A DNA stretch of 64,000 nucleotides from a bacterium. GTDB taxonomy: Bacteria; Oederibacteriota; JAAXVQ01; JAUVAV01. The first letter of the stretch is position 1. Each line of letters starts with the position of its first letter. Location of the stretch: positions 1-64,000 of the forward strand of contig JAIORK010000026.1 of the NCBI GenBank assembly GCA_021108215.1, read 5' to 3'. The notes beneath the pieces are model-generated. The model did not search any database, was not told where the DNA came from, and saw only the letters and a program-made list of their open reading frames with translations. Position numbers and translations under genes: made by a program. Positions 18,687 through 26,893 of this stretch are shown one piece after another.

Positions 18687-20027
18687 TTATTTAATGACAC
18701 ATATTTTTTTTGTTGATTTAAAAGTATTTGTCGTTATGTGCAAATAGTAGATACCGCTTGCTACAAAATCGGAATACAAATTTTTGCCTGTCCAATAGTG
18801 AAGATAGGTTCCGGGAGCCAGAATAACATTATCCAGCACGGTGTAAACGAGAACACCATCAATGGTATAGATTTTGATGGTCGTGCGGCTTTGTTCCGTG
18901 AGTTTGAAATGGATATTGACAGACTCGCCGCGCTTGGGATTGAATTTATTGTGAACCAGTTTGATCGAATTATCCGTCAAACCGCCGGCTGAGCCGGAAA
19001 CATTTTTATCCGGACCATCTTCAGGATAACCAATATCCTGTAATATGGAATTGTAATCTCCGGAGCGGTCGGTGATATACCAAACAGCGGAAAGAATATC
19101 CATGCTTTCGGCATTGTATTGATTTCCAAGTATTACAGCCTTACGTACCCAATAGGACCAGTGTTCAGGCGAAGAATTGGTCCAGGGTTGGCCAAATGTC
19201 TGGCCATCACTAGGAATGCCCTTATGTGCATCTGTGCAATAAGCGCTGATATAGTGGGCACAACCATTGAGTGGGGTTGTGTTCTCACCAACAACAAGAT
19301 CCTGCTCATTGGGATCAGTATTATTGACGATATAGCCTTCGTAATTGTACCCGGAATCCATCACAATAAAATCTAATGAATTGTCTCCGTAATAATTGCC
19401 GGTTCCGTAAATCCGCATATGTTGTCCGGTTTCAGTGCTATTTGGAAAATGATAGGCAATGACGCGAGTATATTTTGGATCATTTCCGTTTTCGATCACC
19501 TCTTCAATCGGCATTTCATTACGATAATTGGAATGATATGCCAGAAATACTTCGCCAGCGGCTTTTTTATGAACAATCGCAGAATGTGAAAATTCATCAT
19601 ACTCATTATGCAAATGATCTCCATCATCATAGCCAAATACAATGACATCACCCACGTCAAGCACGGAATTTAAATATTCAAGAGAAGTCGATATTATTTT
19701 TTCAGCATGCTCAAAATTCTCGATGTAGGGCATCAAACTGACCACTGTCGAAATAGCTCCGCCTTTTTTTATATGATTTTCTTGCACACCGTTAATCAAC
19801 AATGCTTTGTTTTCATCAGTTCCAAGCATCATCCCGCCGGCAATCATGCATTGTGAAACAAAATTTGCGCAATCTGCCAATGGAAATGAATCGAAGTCCG
19901 GGTTATTCCGGTACCACCAATTATCTGCATATTGTTCAACGGCAGCAACATTGTAGGCAGCAGCGGATGACGAAAAATTAACCAGACTGAAAAAAATAAA
20001 TAGACCAACCAATAAATTCCGCACCAT
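18687..20027 (-). CDS. Secreted amidase-domain (Amidase_6) protein with sorting-like C-terminus
   Basis: A 446-residue protein with a signal peptide (about residues 1-24). The N-terminal half matches the putative amidase domain PF12671: AVEQYADNWWYRNNPDFDSF, the Cys-containing DCANFVSQCM (candidate nucleophile) and a later His in FSHSAIVHK. This is an NlpC/P60-CHAP-like layout, suggesting cleavage of peptides or peptidoglycan stems. The C-terminal 90 residues form a FlgD/T9SS-type Ig domain (VHNKFNPKRGESVNIHFKL...GIYYLHITTN) ending in KKICVIK. The gene overlaps the upstream HEAT-repeat gene by 1 nt and precedes the PorV-like gene. Confidence 0.75.
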   Translation of the reverse strand: MVRNLLVGLFIFFSLVNFSSSAAAYNVAAVEQYADNWWYRNNPDFDSFPLADCANFVSQCMIAGGMMLGTDENKALLINGVQENHIKKGGAISTVVSLMPYIENFEHAEKIISTSLEYLNSVLDVGDVIVFGYDDGDHLHNEYDEFSHSAIVHKKAAGEVFLAYHSNYRNEMPIEEVIENGNDPKYTRVIAYHFPNSTETGQHMRIYGTGNYYGDNSLDFIVMDSGYNYEGYIVNNTDPNEQDLVVGENTTPLNGCAHYISAYCTDAHKGIPSDGQTFGQPWTNSSPEHWSYWVRKAVILGNQYNAESMDILSAVWYITDRSGDYNSILQDIGYPEDGPDKNVSGSAGGLTDNSIKLVHNKFNPKRGESVNIHFKLTEQSRTTIKIYTIDGVLVYTVLDNVILAPGTYLHYWTGKNLYSDFVASGIYYLHITTNTFKSTKKICVIK

Positions 20028-21004
20028 TATAGGCCCCTTTTATGGAGGCTGATCGCTCTTTTGGTGTGCTTGACAATTTGTGGATCTGAAGAATTGAGAA
20101 AATCATTGATCAGTTTTTTTTCTTGGGTTCCGTTGCTTTGGACTATTGCGCGGATTGCGGATGCTCGGACTGAAATGGTGATGTTTGGGTTGTTGATTAT
20201 TTTTTCCAATACAGGTAAAGCTTTTTTAGTATCCTTTTTTTCCAACAGAATAAAGCCAGCGTGAAACCGGACAAAACTGTTTTCGTCTTGCAAACACTGC
20301 TTGATGACTTCAATCGATTTTTTATCATTGATATCGCCTAGTGCCAATAGAGCTTCGCTCGGAAGAAAATCATTTATAATTTGGATATCACCTTTGTAGT
20401 CGGGTTGGTTTTTAATACGTCCTTCTCCGGAATAATCAATCACCCAATTTTCAATGTTTTTTTTCAAAGCTATATTTTTTAATGTTGGAAATGCCGCATC
20501 ATATTGCTTAAAGGCAACCAGGGCGCTTGCAGCATTCACTCTCACGCGATAATCTTTATCTTCTAAAGCTGCTTCCAATGCTGGGATCGCGATAGGATCA
20601 CCGATTGCTTGCAAAGCTTCTGCTGCGGTTTTTCGATCATAGGCACAATCGTCTTGTAGTATGAATTTTGATAATATTGGAACGGCTTTCGGGTCTTTAG
20701 CCCGCGCTAAATTGAGTATAGCTCGATCACACCTTACTTCAGTTGATGCTAATCCTTCTTCAACCCGCTGGATGTTTGCCTCCACTTCCTTTGCATATTT
20801 TTCCTGCAATTGGTGTGCCTGGATATCAGCGTTCCATTCTGTTTTTTTTGCGGTTTTTTGATATGCGGCTTTGCTAGCAGCATTTTTTTTGGCAAATGCC
20901 TCTTCAAACGACATCTTCTGTCCGGCAAAGGTGTAACCTGCTAGTGCCAGGATGAATACCAACGTTCCATAAAGAGAAAACCTAATTAAATTTTTGGATT
21001 TCAT
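20027..21004 (-). CDS. Exported HEAT-repeat protein
   Basis: A 325-residue protein with AAGGAG before the ATG and a signal peptide ending near TFAGQ. A charged helical segment (residues about 30-85) is followed by PBS-lyase/HEAT-type repeats. The repeats are DPKAVPILSKFILQDD, DPIAIPALEAALEDKDYRVR, NDKKSIEVIKQCLQDENSFV, DTKKALPVLEKIINNPNITI and TQEKKLINDFLNSSDPQIV. Such repeats form alpha-solenoids used for protein-protein contacts, so a periplasmic scaffold role is likely. It sits 22 nt after the upstream barrel gene and overlaps the amidase gene by 1 nt, so it belongs to the same operon. Confidence 0.75.
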   Translation of the reverse strand: MKSKNLIRFSLYGTLVFILALAGYTFAGQKMSFEEAFAKKNAASKAAYQKTAKKTEWNADIQAHQLQEKYAKEVEANIQRVEEGLASTEVRCDRAILNLARAKDPKAVPILSKFILQDDCAYDRKTAAEALQAIGDPIAIPALEAALEDKDYRVRVNAASALVAFKQYDAAFPTLKNIALKKNIENWVIDYSGEGRIKNQPDYKGDIQIINDFLPSEALLALGDINDKKSIEVIKQCLQDENSFVRFHAGFILLEKKDTKKALPVLEKIINNPNITISVRASAIRAIVQSNGTQEKKLINDFLNSSDPQIVKHTKRAISLHKRGL

Positions 21005-21025
21005 GATAAAACTCCTTGATGAATT

Positions 21026-21904
21026 TTAAAAAACAATACCAATATTCAATCCGGTATAGAAAAAAAATTGAAAAAAATCTGAATTATTATCATCCAACTG
21101 TGTTTCAAATTGAAGTGTTGAATAGTAATATCCTATAAAGGGAGAGATGAAAAACCAGTGACGATTGCCCAATACCCATTTATAACCGACTTCCGTACCC
21201 AGCAGGTACTGTGATCCGCTCTCTCCGATGGCGCCAAGAGTGTCTTTATATTCATCATTCCAAAAGATTATTTTTGCGTTTGAGCCTACCCAAAAACCAC
21301 CCTGGGAAATACTTTGGTAAAAAGGATAATATTTAATGCCGCCGCCAAAGCCGAACTCTGACACCGTATATTCAAAATCACTTTCTTTTACATGATAGCC
21401 GGAGGAGAGTATGCTTAAGGTCAGGGAAAGATAATTGAAGAGTGCGGTTTCATAATTTAAGTTGAAAGAATGCCGTTTTTCTTGATAGAGATGTGACCAG
21501 CCAAGAATATCAGTATATAAACTATTGTTTTTTTGTAATGATTCTGGGAGTTGTGTGCCAGCCGTCTCTTTAAAAGAGGGGTTTGATTCAATGGGCATCG
21601 TTTCTGAAGAAGGATCATTCGATGTAAGCGTTCTCCGGTGCATTTCAAGTTCTGCCCAGGATTTATAGTCCTCAAGTGCTTTCTGAGCTTCCCAGGCTTC
21701 CAATTCCGCATCATGAAGTTGTTTTTTTAATCGTTTGATTTCATCAAGCAACAGTTGTCTTTCGTTCTCTTTTATAGGCTGGGAAACCTGGGAAGCGGTT
21801 ATTGTTGATGATTTTATATCAATCACAGCTGCCCATAGAAATTGAGGTGTGCTTGAAATTAGAATGAGTAATGTGATGAAAATGAGTTTAAGGGTCATAT
21901 TCAA
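21026..21904 (-). CDS. Exported coiled-coil protein with C-terminal beta-barrel
   Basis: A 292-residue protein and first gene of the minus-strand operon ending at 17754. The signal peptide (LKLIFITLLILISSTPQFLWA) is followed by a heptad-like coiled coil at about residues 42-85 (ERQLLLDEIKRLKKQLHDAE). A polar linker leads into an eight-strand-like barrel of about 160 residues with aromatic belts (YETALFNYLSLTLSILSSG, WFFISPFIGYYYST), ending in GLNIGIVF with terminal Phe. This resembles small OmpA/OmpX-size outer-membrane proteins, with the coiled coil in the periplasm. The family was not recognised. Partners downstream suggest an envelope or export role. Confidence 0.65.
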   Translation of the reverse strand: MNMTLKLIFITLLILISSTPQFLWAAVIDIKSSTITASQVSQPIKENERQLLLDEIKRLKKQLHDAELEAWEAQKALEDYKSWAELEMHRRTLTSNDPSSETMPIESNPSFKETAGTQLPESLQKNNSLYTDILGWSHLYQEKRHSFNLNYETALFNYLSLTLSILSSGYHVKESDFEYTVSEFGFGGGIKYYPFYQSISQGGFWVGSNAKIIFWNDEYKDTLGAIGESGSQYLLGTEVGYKWVLGNRHWFFISPFIGYYYSTLQFETQLDDNNSDFFQFFFYTGLNIGIVF

Positions 21905-22111
21905 TTCCGTGAAAGTATTTTCTTCCTATTATAGTTTGACTAATTTATTCATATTTTTATGCATTTATTTTAAGATTTTTTTATTTTTTTCTTCAGTTTC
22001 TGGTGCCTGGCACCAATTATAGCATGGAAAGTTTAAAAAAATGTGCAGTGCTTGTTTTTAAAGCACAAATAAGATTGATACAGGCTCCATTTACTCTGTT
22101 TTGCTCCAACT

Positions 22112-22254
22112 TTAGACAACATTATTCCGTAGGCAAACACACTGAGCGCATCAATATCAGCAATTTGGCCAATGGGGTGTATCTCCTGCTGGTCAGGGCC
22201 AAAACGAATGGCAAGGAAGAGCGTGTGATCAAAAAAATCGCGATCGTGAAATAA
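22112..22254 (+). pseudogene. Orphan sorting-domain cassette (gene remnant)
   Basis: The frame RQHYSVGKHTERINISNLAN...KKIAIVK repeats the last 47 or so residues of the 13883-17551 gene, and the similarity continues about 35 nt past the stop. By eye the DNA is about 85 percent identical to 17409-17586. No signal peptide, domain or upstream part of a parent gene is present. The open frame back to 22003 is unrelated sequence. It is a decayed copy or a recombination scar, in direct orientation to its parental copy. Confidence 0.75.
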
Positions 22255-22375
22255 AATATTGCTGCATTTGGGCGGATCCATGACCCGTCCAAAACATCCA
22301 GGAGCTGAATACCGGATGTCTCTCCCTATTCCCATGTACTGCATGATGACAGTGGAAATTTAAAAAAATTAATGC

Positions 22376-22393
22376 TAACATGACTTCATGTTA
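22376..22393. promoter_or_regulatory. Perfect 18-bp dyad over the start codon of the nucleotidyltransferase gene
   Basis: TAACATGACTTCATGTTA has 8-bp perfect arms around a CT centre, and the ATG at 22388 lies in the right arm. No Shine-Dalgarno is visible. It could be the operator of the toxin-antitoxin pair or an RNA hairpin hiding the start codon. Confidence 0.5.
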
Positions 22394-22672
22394 AAGGAAA
22401 AATACATCAATCAAATTAAAACTATTTTCAACCAATTCTGTTCCCCTGAAACCAAATTATTTATCTTCGGTTCCAGCGTGGAATCCGATTCCTTTCATGA
22501 TGTTGATGTTGGCGTACTTGATTGTTGTCCGGACGGTAAAACCTTGACGAAACTCCACGATGCTCTGGAAAAATCCACAATTCCTTACAAGATAGATGTC
22601 GTGGATTTTAATCAGGTAGAACCGGATTTCAAAGAAAAGATATTAAAGGGGAAAATATTATGGATTACTTAA
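22388..22672 (+). CDS. MNT-type nucleotidyltransferase (antitoxin of an MntA/HepT-like pair)
   Basis: A 94-residue minimal nucleotidyltransferase. The signature is FGSSVESDSFHDVDVGV (G28-S29 with D38 and D40) and a third acidic residue near D70 (YKIDVVDF), giving the full catalytic triad. In MntA-HepT modules this enzyme AMPylates the HEPN partner and neutralises it. Its spacing between GS and DxD is slightly shorter than usual. It overlaps the HEPN gene by 13 nt. The start sits in an 18-bp palindrome. Confidence 0.8.
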   Translation: MLKEKYINQIKTIFNQFCSPETKLFIFGSSVESDSFHDVDVGVLDCCPDGKTLTKLHDALEKSTIPYKIDVVDFNQVEPDFKEKILKGKILWIT

Positions 22673-23052
22673 AGGAAAAAACCCGCCAACTTGAGCAAGC
22701 CCTGAACAAGTGGCAAGCAGCCTTGGAAGCTGCTTTTACTGATTTGAATCGCGATGCCGCCATCCAGCGCTTTGAATTCAGTTTTGAATTGCTATGGAAA
22801 AGCATCAAATTATATCTAAAGGAAATTGAAAAAATAGGATGCCATTCGCCGCGTTCTTGTTTCCGGGAGATAAAACCGATATTTAATTTAAGTGAAGATG
22901 AAGTGGAAACTTGCTTGAAAATGGCGGATGACCGTAATTATTCCGTCCATACTTATTCCGAAAAAATGGCGGATGCGCTTTATCAGCGTTTGGATGGTTA
23001 TTGGAAATTGGCACATAAAATAAAACTGCTTATGGGAAACAATATTGATTAA
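22660..23052 (+). CDS. HEPN-domain nucleotidyltransferase partner (HI0074/HepT-like toxin)
   Basis: A 130-residue all-helical protein of the HI0074 'nucleotidyltransferase substrate-binding' family (TIGR01987). It carries an intact R-x4-H-x-Y motif (R92-NYSV-H97-T-Y99), the RNase active site of HepT toxins and the target Tyr of AMPylation by MntA. The core (AAIQRFEFSFELLWKSIKLYL) is typical. The 13-nt overlap with the MNT gene and the bidirectional terminator after it define a two-gene TA module. Confidence 0.8.
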   Translation: MDYLKEKTRQLEQALNKWQAALEAAFTDLNRDAAIQRFEFSFELLWKSIKLYLKEIEKIGCHSPRSCFREIKPIFNLSEDEVETCLKMADDRNYSVHTYSEKMADALYQRLDGYWKLAHKIKLLMGNNID

Positions 23053-23108
23053 ATAACTGAAAAACATATCTCTTGAACTTCTATTTTAAACCAAAAAACA
23101 ATACTATT

Positions 23109-23138
23109 AAAAGGACGGGTCACATGACCCGTCCTTTT
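23109..23138. terminator. Bidirectional terminator between the HEPN gene and ahcY
   Basis: A near-perfect palindrome with arms AAAAGGACGGGTCA and TGACCCGTCCTTTT (14-bp stem, CA centre). It gives a U-run in both directions between convergent genes. Its core GGGTC-GACCC arms match the dispersed hairpin theme seen at 17570 and 22270. Confidence 0.8.
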
Positions 23139-23159
23139 AATAGCCCGTAAACTCTTTAT

Positions 23160-24590
23160 TTAATACCGGTAATGCTCCGGTTTATACGGCCCGTCAACCG
23201 GCACACCGATATAATCAGCCTGTGCCTGACTGAGTTTGGTTAATTTGACCCCGATTTTCTTCAAATGCAGCCGGGCCACTTCCTCATCCAACTGCTTTGA
23301 CAGGCGGTAAACCCCTACTTTGTAGGTGTCTTTGTTCGCCCAAAGATCAAGCTGCGCCAGGGTCTGGTTGGTGAAAGAGTTGGACATCACAAAGGAAGGA
23401 TGTCCGGTCGCACACCCCAAATTAACCAATCGGCCTTCCGCCAGCATAAAAATCACGTGTCCGTCTTCATAGGTGTACTGATCGACCTGGGGTTTAATTG
23501 TGATCTTCTTCACACCGGGCCAAGCGTTGAGACGGTCAATCTGGATCTCATTATCAAAGTGTCCAATATTACAGACAATGGCCTGGTCCTTCATCCCGGA
23601 CATATATTCGGCTGTGATGACATCCCGGTTCCCGGTGGTGGTGACATAAATATCCGCCGCACCCAATGTATCCTCAATCGTGGCGACCTCAAAACCCTCC
23701 ATCGCTGCCTGAAGCGCACAGATGGGATCAATTTCGGTCACGATCACCCGCGCACCGAATCCGCGCATGGATTGGGCCGAACCTTTGCCTACATCACCGT
23801 AACCACAGACCACCACAACCTTGCCCGCCACCATGACATCCGTGGCGCGTTTGATGCCATCTGCCAGCGACTCACGGCATCCATAGAGATTATCAAATTT
23901 TGACTTGGTCACCGAATCATTAACATTCATCGCCGGAACCAGGAGCTTGCCTTCTTCCAGCATTTGATACAAACGGTGAACGCCGGTGGTGGTTTCCTCG
24001 GAAACGCCTTTCCACTCAGCCACGATGGTGTGCCAAAATTCAGCATCCCGGGCATGAATTTTTTTCAGCATATCTTTGATAACCGTCTCTTCATAAGCAT
24101 CAGACGGCGTATTCACCCAGTCGGAGCCAGCTTCCAGTTCATAGCCTTTATGAATCAGCAAGGTCGCATCCCCGCCGTCATCCACAATCAGCTGAGGACC
24201 TTTACTACCGGGAAAAGACAGTGCCTGCAATGTACATGCCCAGTACTCTTCCAGGGACTCACCCTTCCAGGCATAAACCGGTGTGCCGGTCGCTGCGATC
24301 GCCGCCGCGGCATGGTCCTGAGTCGAAAAGATATTACACGATGCCCAGCGCACATCAGCGCCCAAGGCCTTCAGTGTCTCAATGAGCACCGCTGTTTGGA
24401 TCGTCATATGCAGCGAGCCGGATATCCGAACGCCCTGCAACGGTTTTTTGGTTGCATATTTTTCACGAATCGCCATCAATCCGGGCATTTCATGCTCGGA
24501 AACCATGATCTCTTTTCTGCCCCAATCCGCCAAGGACATATCCGCCACAACATTGGGCTGATCTTTAAATAATTCCACTTTCGGTGCCAT
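23160..24590 (-). CDS. ahcY: Adenosylhomocysteinase
   Basis: A 476-residue S-adenosyl-L-homocysteine hydrolase. It splits SAH into adenosine and homocysteine in the methyl cycle, using tightly bound NAD. Visible signatures are [20 protein letters not shown] near the N-terminus, [36 protein letters not shown], the NAD loop [27 protein letters not shown] and the canonical C-terminus [11 protein letters not shown]. Length is normal for the long bacterial type. The start at 24590 follows AAGGAG; five codons upstream an alternative ATG lacks a ribosome site. It is monocistronic. I see no SAH riboswitch fold upstream. Confidence 0.97.
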   Translation of the reverse strand: MAPKVELFKDQPNVVADMSLADWGRKEIMVSEHEMPGLMAIREKYATKKPLQGVRISGSLHMTIQTAVLIETLKALGADVRWASCNIFSTQDHAAAAIAATGTPVYAWKGESLEEYWACTLQALSFPGSKGPQLIVDDGGDATLLIHKGYELEAGSDWVNTPSDAYEETVIKDMLKKIHARDAEFWHTIVAEWKGVSEETTTGVHRLYQMLEEGKLLVPAMNVNDSVTKSKFDNLYGCRESLADGIKRATDVMVAGKVVVVCGYGDVGKGSAQSMRGFGARVIVTEIDPICALQAAMEGFEVATIEDTLGAADIYVTTTGNRDVITAEYMSGMKDQAIVCNIGHFDNEIQIDRLNAWPGVKKITIKPQVDQYTYEDGHVIFMLAEGRLVNLGCATGHPSFVMSNSFTNQTLAQLDLWANKDTYKVGVYRLSKQLDEEVARLHLKKIGVKLTKLSQAQADYIGVPVDGPYKPEHYRY

Positions 24591-24634
24591 AAAAATCTCC
24601 TTCATTAATTAATAATATAAAATCTCTACAAAAA

Positions 24635-24726
24635 TCATTACGAGAAGCCCTTAGCCTGCAAAGGGCGACGTGGCAATCTTAGATTTTAAAAAAAAGCGGG
24701 ATTGCTGCGCTTCGCCCGCAATGACA
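24635..24726. repeat. MITE-like palindromic repeat (TCATTACGAG...CGCAATGACA)
   Basis: The terminal inverted repeats TCATTACGAG and CGCAATGACA bracket about 90 nt with internal arms GACGTGGCAATC and GCGGGATTGCT. This is the widespread 'CATTGCGAGG...GTGGCAATC' intergenic palindrome family, here between ahcY and the transposase element. The rest of 24591-24857 shows no gene. Confidence 0.65.
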
Positions 24727-24857
24727 GTCACATTTCCAGACCGGCTTTCTTCCAGAGGTTTCAACAGTCATCAGACACAATAGGGCAAACCTACCATGTT
24801 GTCAAGAATGAGTATCACTCAAAATAATACTTTTTTAGAAGTCCGGAGTAAGCTTCG

Positions 24858-25916
24858 GGGACGTTGTTTCTTAGCTTGCTTTTTCTCTCTTCCGTTCAAG
24901 CGCTCTGGCAATACTGGAAGTGTTGACACCTGTCTGCCGCGCTATTTCTGCCATAGTTAAGCCGAGTTCTTCCTGACCTCGTATTGAAACTTTTGCGCGA
25001 ATTTCACTGACTTGTTTTCTTCGTCCCCCGTTTTGGAGTTCTTTTACGCTGATTTTTCCTTTTTGGCATTCTTCGGCAATAATTTTGTTCAAAGTCCGTC
25101 CCATTTTCCGCGACTTAAGTTGATGCCGCATCTTTTCTTCTGTTTCCCGGAGTATGGCGTTTACAAAATCACCGTCACCTAATATCCGTTCATCAAATTC
25201 TTCCTTTTCACTTTTTCGCCGAGCTGACAATACTTGCGACCAACCGCCTTTGCTCCGGATCAATCCGCCGCCAATTAATTCCGGGTTGCTACCAATATCA
25301 ATGCCATCCTCCACAAATAAACGATATGCCCGACGTGCTGATTTTATTTTATCACCAAACCGGGCCAGCACCGAAGCAGTATCCATCCATTTAATTTTAG
25401 AACAGCCCATTAGCGCTGCATGACCACTCCAGGGATACCGGTCCAATTCCGCCAGGCTGCTGATTATCTTTGCTCGTATAGGATTCAAATGTATATAGCG
25501 GACAAGAGCCAAAAAATAATTTTCTTCATCACACAGAATTGATTTGTAACGATTTTCAAAAAGATGCCCAGTACGATTATGGCGGTGATTAAAATATTGG
25601 GCATACCAGGTCAAAAGTTTTCTCATAACTTCAGAAATTCCTGCCTGGCCGCTTTTAAACAGAATGTGAACATGATTTTTCATCAGCACCCAGGCATAGA
25701 CCGAGCATTTCCCGGTTATGATATTCTGGCCCAGCCGGTCGAGAAAATTATTTCTATCCTGACGATCTTTGAAGATCGCTGATTTGTTTATACCGCGCAC
25801 CATGATATGATGCAAGGCACCGGAAATGTCCAGGCGAGCTTGACGTGGCATGAGGGGTATTTTAAATCTTTCATAAATGGCTGTCAATATTTATGCAAGC
25901 TAGGAAACAACGTCCC
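24858..25916. mobile_element. REP-associated (Y1) transposase element with 22-bp inverted ends
   Basis: 22-nt inverted repeats, differing at one base, lie at 24858-24879 and 25895-25916. Each reads GGGACGTTGTTTC..AGCTTGC outward to inward. They closely frame a Y1-type transposase gene. The right end lies 3 nt from the stop of a truncated trpB2 fragment, so the element, or a deletion ending at it, probably broke that gene. Confidence 0.75.
24871..25851 (-). CDS. REP-associated tyrosine (Y1/IS200-like) transposase, RAYT
   Basis: About 326 residues from MPRQARLDISGALHH, the classic RAYT beginning. The Y1 transposase domain spans about residues 1-180. It has the metal-binding HUH-type motif NHVHILF, the catalytic Tyr region LLTWYAQYFNHRH, and the family segments GHLFENRYKSILCDEENYF and ALVRYIHLNPIRAKI. 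The C-terminal part contains a DnaA-like/HTH domain (ELGLTMAEIARQTGVNTSSI). RAYTs nick and rejoin single-stranded palindromic repeats and are usually single-copy and domesticated. The 3' end of the gene runs into the left inverted repeat, so the last codons are repeat-encoded. A start 12 codons upstream (25887) is less likely. Confidence 0.88.
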   Translation of the reverse strand: MPRQARLDISGALHHIMVRGINKSAIFKDRQDRNNFLDRLGQNIITGKCSVYAWVLMKNHVHILFKSGQAGISEVMRKLLTWYAQYFNHRHNRTGHLFENRYKSILCDEENYFLALVRYIHLNPIRAKIISSLAELDRYPWSGHAALMGCSKIKWMDTASVLARFGDKIKSARRAYRLFVEDGIDIGSNPELIGGGLIRSKGGWSQVLSARRKSEKEEFDERILGDGDFVNAILRETEEKMRHQLKSRKMGRTLNKIIAEECQKGKISVKELQNGGRRKQVSEIRAKVSIRGQEELGLTMAEIARQTGVNTSSIARALERKREKAS

Positions 25917-25919
25917 TAA

Positions 25920-26297
25920 TTACTCAAATTGTTTGTTGTACCAAGCTTGTGCCACCGCGGTATTGGGTTTGTGTGAACCCGCAGGACTTACACCTTCATG
26001 TTTATAATAAATTTTTGCAGGTGTTCCTAGCGCTTTTTCCAAACGGGTGGCACGATAGAGCGGTGATGGCCGCCACATATAAAGCATTTCCAGGACTTCT
26101 TCAGGAATATCAATCCAGCGCTCCTGCGAAACTTCCTGTTCAATTAAATTCATCGGGAATATGGGAGCCAACATTTCAGGCGTGATAGGCTTTCCATCTG
26201 GACCCAAAGGCGGTTGCATCGGTGTGGGTAGATCAGCAGCCAGATTGTACCACTGGCGTGGAATTTCATCCTCGTCTAACAAAACTTTTAAGCTCAT
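25920..26297 (-). pseudogene. trpB2: Truncated TrpB-like protein (trpB2 N-terminus)
   Basis: About 125 residues of a tryptophan synthase beta chain of the TrpB2 type, normally about 450 residues. It starts with AAGGAGG-ACTTC-ATG and reads through [40 protein letters not shown] and the PLP-lysine segment [13 protein letters not shown]. It then stops at TAA after WYNKQFE, 3 nt before the inverted repeat of the transposase element. The missing part is not found on the other side of the element. It lacks most of the active site and cannot make tryptophan. Confidence 0.88.
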
Positions 26298-26518
26298 GAA
26301 GTCCTCCTTGAATGATGGTGCCAAAAACAGAACTGTAATTAAATCGACAATTGAAATATGATAAGCCATAATAAAAAGAAATGAAACCCAAAAAACCGGG
26401 ATTGACTTTAAAAAAAAGTTTTATTTGCATTCATTTATTGGTTATCATGCAATGAATTCCGAAATAGTTTGAACAGGTTGTTTCAAATAATTTAGGAAAG
26501 CAAAGAAAGAGGACTCAA

Positions 26519-26875
26519 ATGGTCATGGAGCGAATCAATAGCAAACTGCTATTTTGTAAAACAATGTTGATGATCAATACGGCTTTTTGGTTTGCGATTG
26601 CGATCCTCTATTCGACAGGGAAGCATGATTTGCCGCGTCATTTGATCATTAGCATATTACTTTTTATGGAAGTCATTCTCTGTGTTGGAGCCTATCTTGC
26701 AGTGGTCAAACGCTGGCGACTGGGTATTTTTTTGGCCATGTTACTGGCACTTTCCAATGCCGTGCTCGCGCTAATCGATCAGCAAGGTATTCTGGATAGT
26801 GTTGGAATGATATTGAGCTTGTTGGCATTGACCAGTTTGATACTGGTTCGGAAGGATATCCGGAATGAAAAATAG
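26519..26875 (+). CDS. Small four-helix integral membrane protein
   Basis: A 118-residue protein with four predicted membrane helices at about residues 12-32, 40-60, 68-88 and 92-112. A short basic/acidic tail (VRKDIRNEK) closes it. AAAGAGGA precedes the ATG. No family was recognised. It ends 18 nt before the metallophosphoesterase gene, which has its own AGGAGG, so they probably share a transcript. Confidence 0.6.
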   Translation: MVMERINSKLLFCKTMLMINTAFWFAIAILYSTGKHDLPRHLIISILLFMEVILCVGAYLAVVKRWRLGIFLAMLLALSNAVLALIDQQGILDSVGMILSLLALTSLILVRKDIRNEK

Positions 26876-26893
26876 AAATAGGAGGACGTTGCC

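Noticed and set aside
22003-22111. Upstream part of the open frame leading into the orphan cassette as a real N-terminus
   Set aside because: No signal peptide, no ribosome site and no similarity to the parental gene; similarity starts only at about 22112.
24591-24860. SAH or SAM riboswitch upstream of ahcY
   Set aside because: The only structure seen is the CATTACGAG/CGCAATGACA palindrome; no conserved riboswitch core was recognised.
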